A stretch of DNA of 64,000 bases from Billgrantia ethanolica (GCF_021404305.1 NZ_JABFTX010000001.1:1612001-1676000); one strand, 5' to 3'. Shown: positions 20,285 to 28,826, counted from the stretch's first letter. A program made the numbers and translations. Notes: generated from the letters alone by a model not told the origin.

Positions 20285-21613
20285 TTAGCGGTTGCCCAGC
20301 ACACTGTTCAGTGCGTTATCGAGCTTGTCGACGATTTCGTCCAGATGGTGCTCTTCGAGGATGAAGGGCGGTGCCAGCAGAATGTGATCGCCCTGGCGAC
20401 CGTCGAGAGTGCCGCCCATCGGATAACACATCAGCCCTGCCTGCATGGCCGCCTTCTTGATCTGCGCATGCACCTTGCGCTCGGGCTCGAAGGTTGCCTT
20501 GGTGGTGCGGTCCGCCACCAGCTCAAGGCCCTGGAAGAGCCCGCAGCCGCGAATGTCGCCGATATGGGGATGCTCGCCGAAACGCTCGGAGAGGCGCCGC
20601 TGCAGTCCTTCGCCCAGCTCACACACCCGGGACAACAGGCCGCGCTCCTGAATGGTCGTCTGCACCGCCAGCGCCGCGGCACAGGCCGTCGCATGACCGA
20701 TATAGGTATGCCCGTGCTGGAAGAAGCCCGAGCCATTGGCGATGGCATCGCGAATTCGCCCGCTGACCAGGGTGGCGCCGATCGGCTGATAGCCGGCTCC
20801 CAGCCCCTTGGCGATGGTGATCAGGTCGGCGGTGATGCCTTCCTGCTCGGCGGCGAACAGTGTGCCGGTGCGGCCCATGCCACACATCACCTCGTCGAGG
20901 ATCAGCAGTACGCCATGGCGATCGCACACTTCGCGGATCCGCTTGAAGTACCCTGGCACCGCAGTCACCGCGCCCATGGTGGCACCCACCACCGGTTCAG
21001 CGACGAAGGCCATCACGTTCTCCGCCCCGAGGCGCAGGATCTCGGCCTCGAGTTCATCGGCCAGGCGTACGCCCATCTCCTCAGGGCTCTCGCCCTCCTG
21101 CAGCCCACGGTAGGCATAGCAGGGGCTGACGTGGCTCACGTCGATCAGCAGCGGTTCGAACTGCTGGCGGCGCCAGGCGTTGCCGCCGGTGGCAAGCGCT
21201 CCCAGGGTGTTACCGTGGTAGCTCTGGCGGCGCGCAATCAAGTGCTTGCGCTGCGGCTGGCCGATCTCGATGAAGTACTGCCGCGCCAGCTTCAGGGCCG
21301 CTTCCATGGCCTCGGAGCCGCCCGAGACGAAGTAGACCGACTCAAGCCCCGCAGGAGCTCGCTCGACCAGGAAATCGGCCAGGGCTTCCATCGGTTCGGT
21401 GGTGAAGAAGGAGGTATGGGCGTAAGCCACCTTGCCCACCTGCTCGCGAATGGCCGCAATGACGGCGGCATCGCTGTGCCCCAGGCAGGAGACCGCGGCA
21501 CCACCGCAGGCATCCAGGTAGCGCTTCCCCTGATCGTCGATCAGGTATGGACCTTCGCCCTTGACGGCCATGGGGTACTGCTGCGTCAGGCTGCGATGGA
21601 ATACGTGGCTCAT
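20285..21613 (-). CDS. Class III PLP-dependent aminotransferase
   Basis: 442 residues from ATG 21613 with GGAGG upstream. Fold-type I, class III: substrate loop near GGAAVSCLGH, GSEAMEAALKLARQY, YHGNTLGALATGGN, Asp in LILDEVMCGMGRTG, and PLP-binding Lys in ITIAKGLGAGYQPIGA. It is an omega-amino-acid or amine:pyruvate/oxoglutarate type transaminase; the sequence does not fix the substrate. It forms a two-gene operon with the CMD-like protein and is divergent from an RpiR regulator, the likely controller. Confidence 0.9.
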   Translation of the reverse strand: MSHVFHRSLTQQYPMAVKGEGPYLIDDQGKRYLDACGGAAVSCLGHSDAAVIAAIREQVGKVAYAHTSFFTTEPMEALADFLVERAPAGLESVYFVSGGSEAMEAALKLARQYFIEIGQPQRKHLIARRQSYHGNTLGALATGGNAWRRQQFEPLLIDVSHVSPCYAYRGLQEGESPEEMGVRLADELEAEILRLGAENVMAFVAEPVVGATMGAVTAVPGYFKRIREVCDRHGVLLILDEVMCGMGRTGTLFAAEQEGITADLITIAKGLGAGYQPIGATLVSGRIRDAIANGSGFFQHGHTYIGHATACAAALAVQTTIQERGLLSRVCELGEGLQRRLSERFGEHPHIGDIRGCGLFQGLELVADRTTKATFEPERKVHAQIKKAAMQAGLMCYPMGGTLDGRQGDHILLAPPFILEEHHLDEIVDKLDNALNSVLGNR

Positions 21614-21638
21614 GGGTTCCTCCACATTGAGAATAGGC

Positions 21639-21682
21639 AAAATATAAATGCTATATTTTAATTTGCAATTAATATTTGCAAA
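21639..21682. promoter_or_regulatory. AT-rich operator region between aminotransferase and rpiR-type gene
   Basis: In an otherwise GC-rich sequence this stretch holds AAAATATA-N5-TATATTTT (21639-21659) and two copies of ATTTGCAA (21661-21668 and 21673-21680), the second within the palindrome ATTTGCAAAT. It lies in the 158-bp divergent spacer, so it is the natural binding region for the RpiR-family protein and contains both promoters. Confidence 0.5.
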
Positions 21683-21771
21683 TCATTCCCCCGGCGACTC
21701 TGCCAGGGGCAACGCGGCTACAATGCCCCCGACGCCTTGACGCCTCTATAGAGTTGAAGTGAAGCGATGCC

Positions 21772-22677
21772 ATGACGGATACCACCACGCTACCCCCGGA
21801 AACGCTGAGCGGCCTCAGACAGCGGCTTACGGACATCGAAGCCGGCGACGCCGACATCCGGCTGGGCAAGCGCTCTCGCCACGTTCTGGCCCTGCTCATC
21901 GAGGCACCGCAGCAGGCCGCCGTTTCCACCATCAGCGAGCTGGCGGAGCGACTGGGTGTCAATGCCTCGACGCTCTCGCGCCTGGCCCAGCGTCTTGGCT
22001 ATGAGGGATTCAGCCAGTTACAGGATGTCTTTCGCCGCGAAGTCACCGAAGGCCAGAGCTTCTACAGCGACCAGGCTTCCCGGCTGCTTCAAGCGAACGG
22101 CGACACGCAGGCGCTAGCGCGGCTGAGCCGGCTGGCTCGGCAGGAGAGCGCCAACATGGCGAGTCTTCTGGAGAGGATCGACCCGGCAGCCTTCGAGCAG
22201 ACAGTGACGCTGCTGGCGACGGCCCATCGGGTGCGTATACACGGTATGCGCCAGTTCCATTCCCTGGCGCTGTTCATGGCCTATGGTTTGGGGATGCTGC
22301 GCCCCGACGTCGCCCCCCTCGACGCGGGCCGGCAGGGCGTCGCCGATGCCCTGGCCCAGCTCGACCCCGGCGACGTGCTGGTGGTGGCAAGCTGCTTTCC
22401 CTACACCCCGAGCGTACTGGCCACGGCCGAGGTCGCGACCCGTCATGGCGTTGAAGTCATCGCTTTGACTGATTCCGAGAGCTCTCCCCTCGCCCGGAGC
22501 GCGCGACACAGCTTTGCAGTGTCCAATCACAGCCTGTTCTACAGCAACAGCATGTGCGCCTTCATGCTGCTGGCCCAAGGCCTGCTGAGTGAAGTAGCCA
22601 GCCTACTGGGTGAAGCCGGGCTGGCGGCGCTCAAGCACCGCGAGACGATGATTACCGAACTCGGCGCTTCTCTGTGA
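21772..22677 (+). CDS. RpiR/MurR-family transcriptional regulator with SIS domain
   Basis: 301 residues. N-terminal RpiR HTH (about 5-85): VSTISELAERLGVNASTLSRLAQRLGY region, the third helix reading STLSRLAQRLG. The C-terminal SIS domain (about 130-270) contains RVRIHGMRQFHSLALFMAYG and VLVVASCFPYTPSVLATAEVA, the sugar-phosphate-type ligand pocket. Such proteins sense a phosphosugar or other phosphorylated metabolite. Divergent from the aminotransferase operon over the AT-rich spacer; probably its local regulator. Confidence 0.9.
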   Translation: MTDTTTLPPETLSGLRQRLTDIEAGDADIRLGKRSRHVLALLIEAPQQAAVSTISELAERLGVNASTLSRLAQRLGYEGFSQLQDVFRREVTEGQSFYSDQASRLLQANGDTQALARLSRLARQESANMASLLERIDPAAFEQTVTLLATAHRVRIHGMRQFHSLALFMAYGLGMLRPDVAPLDAGRQGVADALAQLDPGDVLVVASCFPYTPSVLATAEVATRHGVEVIALTDSESSPLARSARHSFAVSNHSLFYSNSMCAFMLLAQGLLSEVASLLGEAGLAALKHRETMITELGASL

Positions 22678-22742
22678 TCTCTGCCAGCCGCACCCGAGGG
22701 GGCGACCGACAGAGGTTGCAGCGGGGAGTCAGAGACGCGGTA

Positions 22743-23720
22743 TCAAGGCAGCAGGATAGTGGAGCCGGTGGTCTTGCGGCTGGCCAGGGCGTCCTGGGCC
22801 TTGCCGGCCTCGGCCAGGGCAAAGCGCTGGCCGATGTCGATCTTGACCTTGCCGCTGCCGAGCATGTCGAACAGGTCGCGGCACATCGTCTCCAGCCGCT
22901 CGCGAGTATCGGCGTAGCCGTTGAGGCTGGGGCGAGTGACGAACAGAGAGCCCTTCTGGTTGAGAATGCCCAGGTTGACGCCCTCCACCGCCCCGGAAGC
23001 GTTGCCGAAGCTGACCATCAGGGAACGCGGCTTGAGGCAGTCCAGCGAGGTGATCCAGGTGTCCTTGCCTACCGAGTCGTAAACCACATCGCACATCGCG
23101 CCATCGGTGAGTTCGCGCACCCGCTCGACCACGTTTTCACGGGTATAGTCGATGGTTGCCCAGGCGCCGTTGGATTTCGCCAGCTCAGCCTTCTCGGGCG
23201 AGCTGACGGTGCCGATCAGCTTGACGCCCAGCGCCTTGGCCCACTGACAGGCAATCGAGCCCACCCCACCGGCAGCGGCGTGCCAAAGAATGGTCTCGCC
23301 TCCCTTGAGCGGAAAGGTCTGGCACAGCAGATACTGCACGGTGAGGCCCTTGAGCATGCTGGCGGCGGCGGTATCAAAATCAACGCTATCGGGCAGCGTC
23401 ACCACCTTCTCCGCCGGTAGTACGTGATACTCGGCGTAAGCACCCAGCGGCCCCTGGGCATAGGCGACCCGGTCGCCCGTCTTCAGGTGGCTCACCCCCT
23501 CGCCCACGGCATCGACCACGCCGGCGCCCTCGGTGCCCAGCCCCGACGGCAGGCTAGGCGCGGGGTAAAGACCGGTGCGGAAATAGATATCGATGAAGTT
23601 GAGCCCGATTGCCTCGTTCCTGACCCGAACTTCACCGGGCGCCGGATCGGCCGGCGTCACGTCGATGTATTCGAGCACTTCGGAACCACCGGTGCGAGAG
23701 AACTGAATCCGCTTTGCCAT
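22743..23720 (-). CDS. NADPH:quinone oxidoreductase (zinc-free MDR family)
   Basis: 325 residues from ATG 23720 with AAAGGAAAAG upstream, the length of QorA-type enzymes. GroES-like N-terminus (NEAIGLNFIDIYFRTGLYP, GTEGAGVVDAVGEGV) and Rossmann domain with LWHAAAGGVGSIACQWAKA. No structural or catalytic zinc cysteines. It catalyses NADPH-dependent one-electron reduction of quinones or related carbonyl compounds in the cytosol. Convergent with the rpiR-type gene over a 65-bp spacer without clear features. Confidence 0.9.
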   Translation of the reverse strand: MAKRIQFSRTGGSEVLEYIDVTPADPAPGEVRVRNEAIGLNFIDIYFRTGLYPAPSLPSGLGTEGAGVVDAVGEGVSHLKTGDRVAYAQGPLGAYAEYHVLPAEKVVTLPDSVDFDTAAASMLKGLTVQYLLCQTFPLKGGETILWHAAAGGVGSIACQWAKALGVKLIGTVSSPEKAELAKSNGAWATIDYTRENVVERVRELTDGAMCDVVYDSVGKDTWITSLDCLKPRSLMVSFGNASGAVEGVNLGILNQKGSLFVTRPSLNGYADTRERLETMCRDLFDMLGSGKVKIDIGQRFALAEAGKAQDALASRKTTGSTILLP

Positions 23721-23814
23721 GGCGTCTTTTCCTTTGTTCGCTAACGATAGGGGTACTTCATCCAACCGTCGTGTGTGCATGGGGTCAAGGGGGAGATTGC
23801 AACAGACCGTTCCA

Positions 23815-24375
23815 CTACCCGGGAAATGCGGCCAGGCGTTCGACGAAGCTCGCCTTCTCCTGCTCGAAGAAGTGGGCATCGTGCTTGAAGCGACGCAGGA
23901 TCGCCTCCTCATCGAAGCCGAGCGGTGGTTCCAGCTCGCTCACGCCGCGTGCCGAGTGATGCGGGGAGAGACCGACACGCCGGCCACCCGGCGTCGCGAA
24001 CCAGCGATTGATACCGCAGCGGCGGTAAAAGCCCTCTTCTTCCTGATTCGCCGCATCGACTCGCAGCGGTGCCTTCTGTACCAGCTCGCGAATCAATCGA
24101 CGCACGCTCTCGCGGTCGCCACCCGGCGAGGCATGGTGCCACAGGGTCATGCCGCTGCCCGACGCGTCAAGGATCAAGAGGGCCAACGCGCCCGGCCGTC
24201 CCTGCTCGTCCACCAGCGCCCACAGCCTTGCGGCCTCCTGAGCGAACAGCACCTGTCGCGTCCCGGTGAAGGTTACCAACGGCGACAGCCCCGCTTCCCT
24301 ACCATAGACATCGGCGCACAGCCGGGCGAGCCAGGCGTCGCGCTGCTCGTCACGCTCGGGGGTCATCACCTTCAT
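23815..24375 (-). CDS. Uncharacterised protein, possibly GNAT-fold
   Basis: 186 residues from ATG 24375 with GAGG at 6-nt spacing. I do not recognise a firm family. The pattern LWALVDEQGRPGALALLILDAS, then RRLIRELVQKAPLRVDAANQ, then GFYRRCGINRWF resembles the beta4-alpha3 and C-terminal FYxxxGF region of GNAT acetyltransferases, but the acetyl-CoA P-loop (Q/RxxGxG/A) is not evident. No signal or membrane segment. It lies 94 bp upstream of the quinone oxidoreductase on the same strand and could be co-transcribed. Confidence 0.6.
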   Translation of the reverse strand: MKVMTPERDEQRDAWLARLCADVYGREAGLSPLVTFTGTRQVLFAQEAARLWALVDEQGRPGALALLILDASGSGMTLWHHASPGGDRESVRRLIRELVQKAPLRVDAANQEEEGFYRRCGINRWFATPGGRRVGLSPHHSARGVSELEPPLGFDEEAILRRFKHDAHFFEQEKASFVERLAAFPG

Positions 24376-24506
24376 GCTTGCCTCATTGCATTATTCAAAG
24401 GCGCAAGACTAGCATAGTCGCGCCCGATACCACGTGCCCCGAGCGGGTCGCTATCCTGTCATCGACATCCGATATAGTTGCCTAGTCCCTCGATTGGAGC
24501 TCATGC

Positions 24507-25283
24507 ATGCCCTCACCGCACCCCGCCATCGTCCTGCCTCGGCTGATCGCCCATCGCGGGCTGTCTGCTCACGCTCCGGAGAATACCCTGGCAGCGGTGC
24601 GCGCCAGCCACGATGCCGGCTTTTCATGGGTCGAGCTCGACGTGCAACTGCTCGGTGACGGCACCCCGGTAATCTGGCACGACGCCACGCTCAAGCGCTG
24701 TTCGGATGGCCACGGCAGGCTCGCCTCGCTAGATCTGGCCGCGGTTCGCAAGCTGGACGTCGGCGCCTGGTTCGGCGACGGCTTTCGTGGCCAGCGCATG
24801 GCCACCCTGCGCGAGATGCTGGAGCTACTGGTGGAGCTGAACATGGGCGTCAACATGGAGCTCAAGGTGACCAGCAGGCGCAGCGGTACCGAGCTGGCCG
24901 ACGTGGTGATACCGCGCCTGATCGAGGCGCTGCCGCCAGAGCGGCTGATCGTCTCCTCCTTCGATCAGCCCGCCCTGCATCAGGCTCGCGCCATCGCCGA
25001 CGCCTCGCTGCTGCCCATCGGCGTGCTCAGTGAAAGCGTGCCCGCGAAATGGCAGTCTCGCTGCGAGGCGCTGGATGCCTTCAGCATCCATACCGACTGG
25101 ACCCGGCTCACCGCCTACCGAGCCCAGGAGATCAAGACCGCCGGCTACCGGCTGCTGTGCTATACACCCAATGACCCGGCTGCCTTCGCCAACCGCTGGG
25201 CATGGGGGGTCGACAGTGCCATCAGCGACGATCCGGCTCTGTTCGAGGGTATCGCCCCGCCGCCCGCTCTTACCCAGCTCTGA
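24507..25283 (+). CDS. ugpQ: Glycerophosphodiester phosphodiesterase
   Basis: 258 residues, no signal peptide, so the cytosolic UgpQ type. Diagnostic residues: LIAHRGLSAHAPENT (catalytic His and Arg), WVELDVQLLGDGTPVIWHD (metal Glu/Asp and second His), NMELK, and the C-terminal WGVDSAISDDP. It hydrolyses deacylated phospholipid headgroup diesters to glycerol-3-phosphate plus alcohol (for example choline, which would feed the bet genes, although they are not linked here). GGAG precedes the start. Confidence 0.93.
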   Translation: MPSPHPAIVLPRLIAHRGLSAHAPENTLAAVRASHDAGFSWVELDVQLLGDGTPVIWHDATLKRCSDGHGRLASLDLAAVRKLDVGAWFGDGFRGQRMATLREMLELLVELNMGVNMELKVTSRRSGTELADVVIPRLIEALPPERLIVSSFDQPALHQARAIADASLLPIGVLSESVPAKWQSRCEALDAFSIHTDWTRLTAYRAQEIKTAGYRLLCYTPNDPAAFANRWAWGVDSAISDDPALFEGIAPPPALTQL

Positions 25284-25301
25284 GCGGCAACGGGCGCAGG
25301 T

Positions 25302-25466
25302 TCAGGCAAACGCGCCCAACCGCCAGCGGCTCGACAGCGCCTCGAGCAGGCGCAGCCCGGCCACGCTGTTGCCGTGCTCGTTGAGCGCAGGGCCGATCAC
25401 GCCGAAGCCCATGCGCCCGGGTGCCACCGCCAGGATGGCACTCTTCGACTCATCGATACGTTCCAT
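25302..25466 (-). pseudogene. Glutaminase C-terminal remnant
   Basis: A 54-codon frame, ATG 25466 to TGA 25302-25304. Residues 8-51 (KSAILAVAPGRMGFGVIGP, then ALNEHGNSVAGLRLLEALS and a final WRLGAF) match the C-terminal segment of serine-dependent glutaminase GlsA (GGGILAVVPG..., SPxLNxxGNS, LExLS). The frame upstream of the ATG is closed by a stop within about 45 bp and does not encode glutaminase, so the catalytic Ser/Lys core is missing. GGAGAAG stands 4 nt before the ATG, so the fragment may still be translated. It is convergent with ugpQ. Family match is from memory. Confidence 0.65.
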
Positions 25467-25596
25467 GTCACTTCTCCATGTCTCGCCAGTCCGATCGGTT
25501 TCCGGTCACGCGATCCGAGCCGAATTGGCCTAGGGTAGGTAAGGCCAGATTCAATTCCGACAGCATCAGGCTAGTCGGCCATCAGGAGGAGAGGCA

Positions 25597-26937
25597 ATGG
25601 AGCTGCTGGACAGGATCACGGACTATCTGATCGACAACGAACTGAAGCTTGCCACCGCCGAGTCATGCACCGCCGGTCTGATCGTCTCGGAGCTGGCCAG
25701 GGTGCCCGGCAGCGGCCAGAGCATCGACTGTGGCCTCGGCGTCTATTCACCCCAGTCGAAGAACCGTTACCTCGGCGTCAGCTTCGACACCATCGAGCGC
25801 TACGGGCTGACCAGCGAAGCCGTGGCCAGTGAAATGGCCGCCGGCGCGCTGAACAACAACGATGCCGACGTGGCCCTGGCCAACACCGGCATCGCCGGCC
25901 CCAACCCTGGCGACGATGATACGCCGATCGGCACCGTCTGCTTCGCCTGGGCCTTCTGCCACGATGGCGATCACCATCATTACTGCGAGACGCGACGCTT
26001 CGACGGCACCCGCAACGAGGTGCGCCTGGCAGCGGCCCACTACGCCTTGGAGCGCCTGCCCCACTACCATCGCCTGTGCCTCGAGAGCGCGACGCAGAGC
26101 CAGGAAGAGACGCGCTCACGCCGGGCCGTGCAGCGCGCCATCGGCGTGCAGCTGCAAGCCCGCAGCGACATCGATGTCCGGTATGAGATCGAGCGGCGGC
26201 GCGACTTCCTGTGCCGGGTCATGCAGGAGAGCGGCCAGAGCACGCTGGTGCTGGGCATCAGCGGCGGGGTCGACTCCACCGTGGCGGGACGCCTGGCGCA
26301 GCTCGCTGTGGAGCAGCGCCGCGAGCAGGGCGAGCAGGCCACTTTCGTGGCCATGCGTCTGCCCTACGGCGTGCAACAAGATGCCGACGACGCCAACGCT
26401 GCGTTGGCCTTCATCCGGCCCGACGAGGTGCTCGACGTGAACATTCAGGCCGCCAGCGATGCGCTGCTGGAAGCGCTGGAGAGCGGCGGGATGACGTTCA
26501 AGGACGCTCACCAGCGCGACTTCGTGCTCGGCAACGTCAAGGCGCGCCAGCGCATGGTGGCCCAGTACGCCGTGGCCGGCGCCCGCGGCGGCCTGGTCAT
26601 CGGTACCGATCAGGCCGCCGAGGCGCTGATGGGCTTCTTCACCAAATACGGCGACGGAGCCTGCGACGTGGCGCCTCTGACCGGGCTGAGCAAGCGCCAG
26701 GTACGTCTGCTGGGTCAGCAACTGGGTGCCCCCGATGCGCTGGTGAACAAGGCCCCCACCGCCGATCTCGAGTCACTGGCGCCACAGAAGCTCGACGAGG
26801 TTGCCCTCGGCGTCAGCTACGAGGAGATCGACGACTTCCTGGAGAACCGCGAGGTCTCCGAACGGGCCTTCGACACCATACTCACCACCTATCGGCGCAC
26901 CGGGCACAAGCGCCGGCTGCCCATCGCGCCCGACTGA
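25597..26937 (+). CDS. nadE: Fused NMN amidohydrolase (PncC/CinA-C) and NH3-dependent NAD synthetase
   Basis: 446 residues in one uninterrupted frame. Residues 1-157 are a CinA C-terminal/PncC domain with catalytic AESCTAG (21-27), YSPQSK (50-55) and TGIAGP (97-102). After a ~20-residue linker, residues 178-446 are an E. coli-type NadE: LGISGGVDSTVAGRL ATP-binding loop (219-233), VGTD-like VIGTDQAAEA, FFTKYGDGACD, KAPTADLE and RTGHKRRLPI. PncC deamidates NMN to NaMN and NadE amidates NaAD to NAD+, so the fusion joins two steps of the pyridine nucleotide cycle, with NadD acting between. GGAGGAGAG precedes the ATG. The 130-bp spacer upstream is otherwise empty. Confidence 0.93.
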   Translation: MELLDRITDYLIDNELKLATAESCTAGLIVSELARVPGSGQSIDCGLGVYSPQSKNRYLGVSFDTIERYGLTSEAVASEMAAGALNNNDADVALANTGIAGPNPGDDDTPIGTVCFAWAFCHDGDHHHYCETRRFDGTRNEVRLAAAHYALERLPHYHRLCLESATQSQEETRSRRAVQRAIGVQLQARSDIDVRYEIERRRDFLCRVMQESGQSTLVLGISGGVDSTVAGRLAQLAVEQRREQGEQATFVAMRLPYGVQQDADDANAALAFIRPDEVLDVNIQAASDALLEALESGGMTFKDAHQRDFVLGNVKARQRMVAQYAVAGARGGLVIGTDQAAEALMGFFTKYGDGACDVAPLTGLSKRQVRLLGQQLGAPDALVNKAPTADLESLAPQKLDEVALGVSYEEIDDFLENREVSERAFDTILTTYRRTGHKRRLPIAPD

Positions 26938-26967
26938 GTCCGACCGGCGCGACAACTTCGTAACGCA

Positions 26968-26999
26968 GGCGGGCCGACACCCTGAGGTGCCGGCCCGCC
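26968..26999. terminator. Shared hairpin between convergent genes
   Basis: Arms GGCGGGCCGACACC and GGTGCCGGCCCGCC (one mismatch) with a 4-nt loop between the nadE fusion and the convergent permease. No T-tract; probable bidirectional terminator or transcript end hairpin. Confidence 0.6.
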
Positions 27000-27023
27000 A
27001 AGCATGACCGAAAGAAGGCCGAG

Positions 27024-28445
27024 TTATCGAGCCGCTGACTGGGAGTGCGCCGCGTCTTCCTCGTCGCGCTCCACCACCATGTCATCCTCCACCGCAATCG
27101 GCTCCTGCTCCTCGGCCTCGCGCGCGCCGCGGGCACGGTGCTCGATCAGGAAGTAGAGGATCAGACCGATGCCCAGCCCCCAGGCGGCCCCGTGGGTAGC
27201 CAGTACCACGCCCATGATGCCCGCCACGCCCATGGCGGTAGCGTTCTTGATCTGCTCCACGGCCACGGCGATGCACAGGTAACCGGTGATCAGCAGCGTG
27301 ATCGACAGTGCAATGGGCAGCACCGGACGGAAGAAGGTCACCAGCGGCAACAGGAACAGGGCGAAGAAACCGACGATCCAGAACACCCCGGTACCGGAGT
27401 AGATGGTGTCCATAGCTTTGCGCCCGTAACGATAGCGCTCGGTCACCGTGGCCATGCCGCCGGTGAACAGCGGCCCGGCCAGCCCCGGATAGGGCGCCAG
27501 CAGCGAGTGCATCAGGTTGCGGATACCGGTGATCAAATGCACGCGGTCGACGTTGACCTCGATCTTCTCGTCAGGGCGCAGGTGATCGACCCGCTTGAGC
27601 AGGGTCTGGCCCACCACGATATCGCCGAAGGCGATGATGTAAGCAATGATCGCGGTGGGAATCGCCGCCACCATCAGCTCGATAGGCGGCGCGCCGATGG
27701 AGAACGGCAGGTAGGCCCAGATACCGGCGAAATCAGGCACGGCGATGCCCCACTCCACCGTCGGCATCGAATACTCACCGACGCCCCAGCCGATTGCCAT
27801 GGTGATCAGCATGCCCGGCACCATACCGAAGGCGACGATGTTGCGCGCCCAGCGATACTTCTCGGCCAGATCGCGGAAGGAGAGCGAGAACAGCACGTAG
27901 AGAGTGATCAACCCGCCGATGCCGAGCGAGATCGGCGTGTTGTAGAGCCGGCCACCCTCGACGATTTCGCCGCTGATGGCGGCGATGCCCGCGCCGAGCA
28001 GAATACCCGCCTTGATCGAGGCCGGCACGCTGTTGACCAGTTTGCTGCCCAGCCGCGTCACCGCCATGAACAGGAAGATCGCCGTCACCATCAGCTGCAG
28101 CGCCACCATGGCGCGAATGGCATCCGGCCCCGGCTCGTACTGGCCGATGAACAACAGCACCACCGGGATCGCCGGTGTGATCCATCCGGCGATGAACGGC
28201 ACCCCCAGCAGCGGCGGCAGGATGAAGCCGATACCGCACACCACGACGAAGGCCAGGCCCACTTCATAGGGTACGCCCAGATACTGTTCGAGCAGCGGGA
28301 TCATCCCCAGGGAGATGACGAACATCACCATGGCCTGGATGGTTTCCGGAATGGCCCATTGGAAATGGATGAAAGGCAGGCGGACCTTGAAGGGCCCCAG
28401 CGGCCAGTAGGGATGCTCCTGGCCATATTCGCGATTGAGCGGCAC
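27024..28445 (-). CDS. Polytopic permease, NCS2/SulP-like, unknown substrate
   Basis: 473 residues from a GTG at 28445, chosen because GAGGTGT lies upstream and the protein then starts just before the conserved part (REYGQEHPYWPLGPF); an in-frame TTG at 28568 would add 41 polar, low-complexity residues. About 12-14 membrane segments, with VPFIAGWITPAIPVVLLFIG, SVPASIKAGILLGAGIAAI and an acidic cytosolic tail (EEQEPIAVEDDMVVERDEED). The arrangement recalls UraA/SulP-fold (7+7) permeases, but I cannot name the family or substrate. Two TTGTCGACA boxes lie upstream. Convergent with the nadE fusion. Confidence 0.7.
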   Translation of the reverse strand: MPLNREYGQEHPYWPLGPFKVRLPFIHFQWAIPETIQAMVMFVISLGMIPLLEQYLGVPYEVGLAFVVVCGIGFILPPLLGVPFIAGWITPAIPVVLLFIGQYEPGPDAIRAMVALQLMVTAIFLFMAVTRLGSKLVNSVPASIKAGILLGAGIAAISGEIVEGGRLYNTPISLGIGGLITLYVLFSLSFRDLAEKYRWARNIVAFGMVPGMLITMAIGWGVGEYSMPTVEWGIAVPDFAGIWAYLPFSIGAPPIELMVAAIPTAIIAYIIAFGDIVVGQTLLKRVDHLRPDEKIEVNVDRVHLITGIRNLMHSLLAPYPGLAGPLFTGGMATVTERYRYGRKAMDTIYSGTGVFWIVGFFALFLLPLVTFFRPVLPIALSITLLITGYLCIAVAVEQIKNATAMGVAGIMGVVLATHGAAWGLGIGLILYFLIEHRARGAREAEEQEPIAVEDDMVVERDEEDAAHSQSAAR

Positions 28446-28587
28446 GTCACACCTCGGCGGTTCTGTTTGTTGAGTGGTCCTCTTCGTCGGTTGTTGTTGT
28501 TCTTGGCTGAGCTCGGTTGTACGCGGGTCTGACGCGGTGCAACATTCGACCATGTGACGAGTAGACAAGCCACTATTTGCCGGAACT

Positions 28588-28680
28588 TGTCGACAACATT
28601 ACAAACACCAAGGAGAAGCACGCCCAGAATGAGCGCGCCATCTGGAAATCACTTCGGCATTTTCGAGAAAGTTGTCGACA
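28588..28680 (-). promoter_or_regulatory. Two TTGTCGACA boxes upstream of the permease
   Basis: TTGTCGACAA (28588-28597, a perfect palindrome) and TTGTCGACAG (28672-28681) with similar A/T flanks, centred about 84 bp apart (eight helical turns), in the 379-bp region between the permease start and cobQ stop. TTGT-N2-ACAA dyads are typical of GntR/FCD regulators. The rest of this spacer shows no gene; a TTG-initiated 73-codon frame on the plus strand is unconvincing. Confidence 0.45.
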
Positions 28681-28802
28681 GATTTGGCGCTACTTGAGCG
28701 AAGTTTACGTTAACGTCAATGAGACCAGGCAAGGCGCTCCGAACGCGGGCGCCGCAGAGGCGCTTACACAAAGCAACGTCCCCCATGCAGGGACGTAGGA
28801 CT

Positions 28803-28826
28803 AAAGAATAATGAGCCTACAGGCTC
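28803..28826 (-). terminator. Terminator of the btu-cob operon
   Basis: GAGCCTGTAGGCTC hairpin overlapping the cobQ stop, followed on the minus strand by ATTATTCTTT. A second hairpin (ACGTCCC/GGGACGT, 28776-28796) lies immediately downstream and may back it up. Confidence 0.6.

Noticed and set aside
27045..28532. Long plus-strand open frame opposite the permease
   Set aside because: Antisense shadow; composition is dominated by His, Arg, Asp and Gln, while the minus strand encodes a coherent membrane protein.
28577..28798. 73-codon plus-strand frame between the permease and cobQ
   Set aside because: TTG start, no ribosome site, overlaps the TTGTCGACA boxes and a terminator hairpin, and matches no known family.
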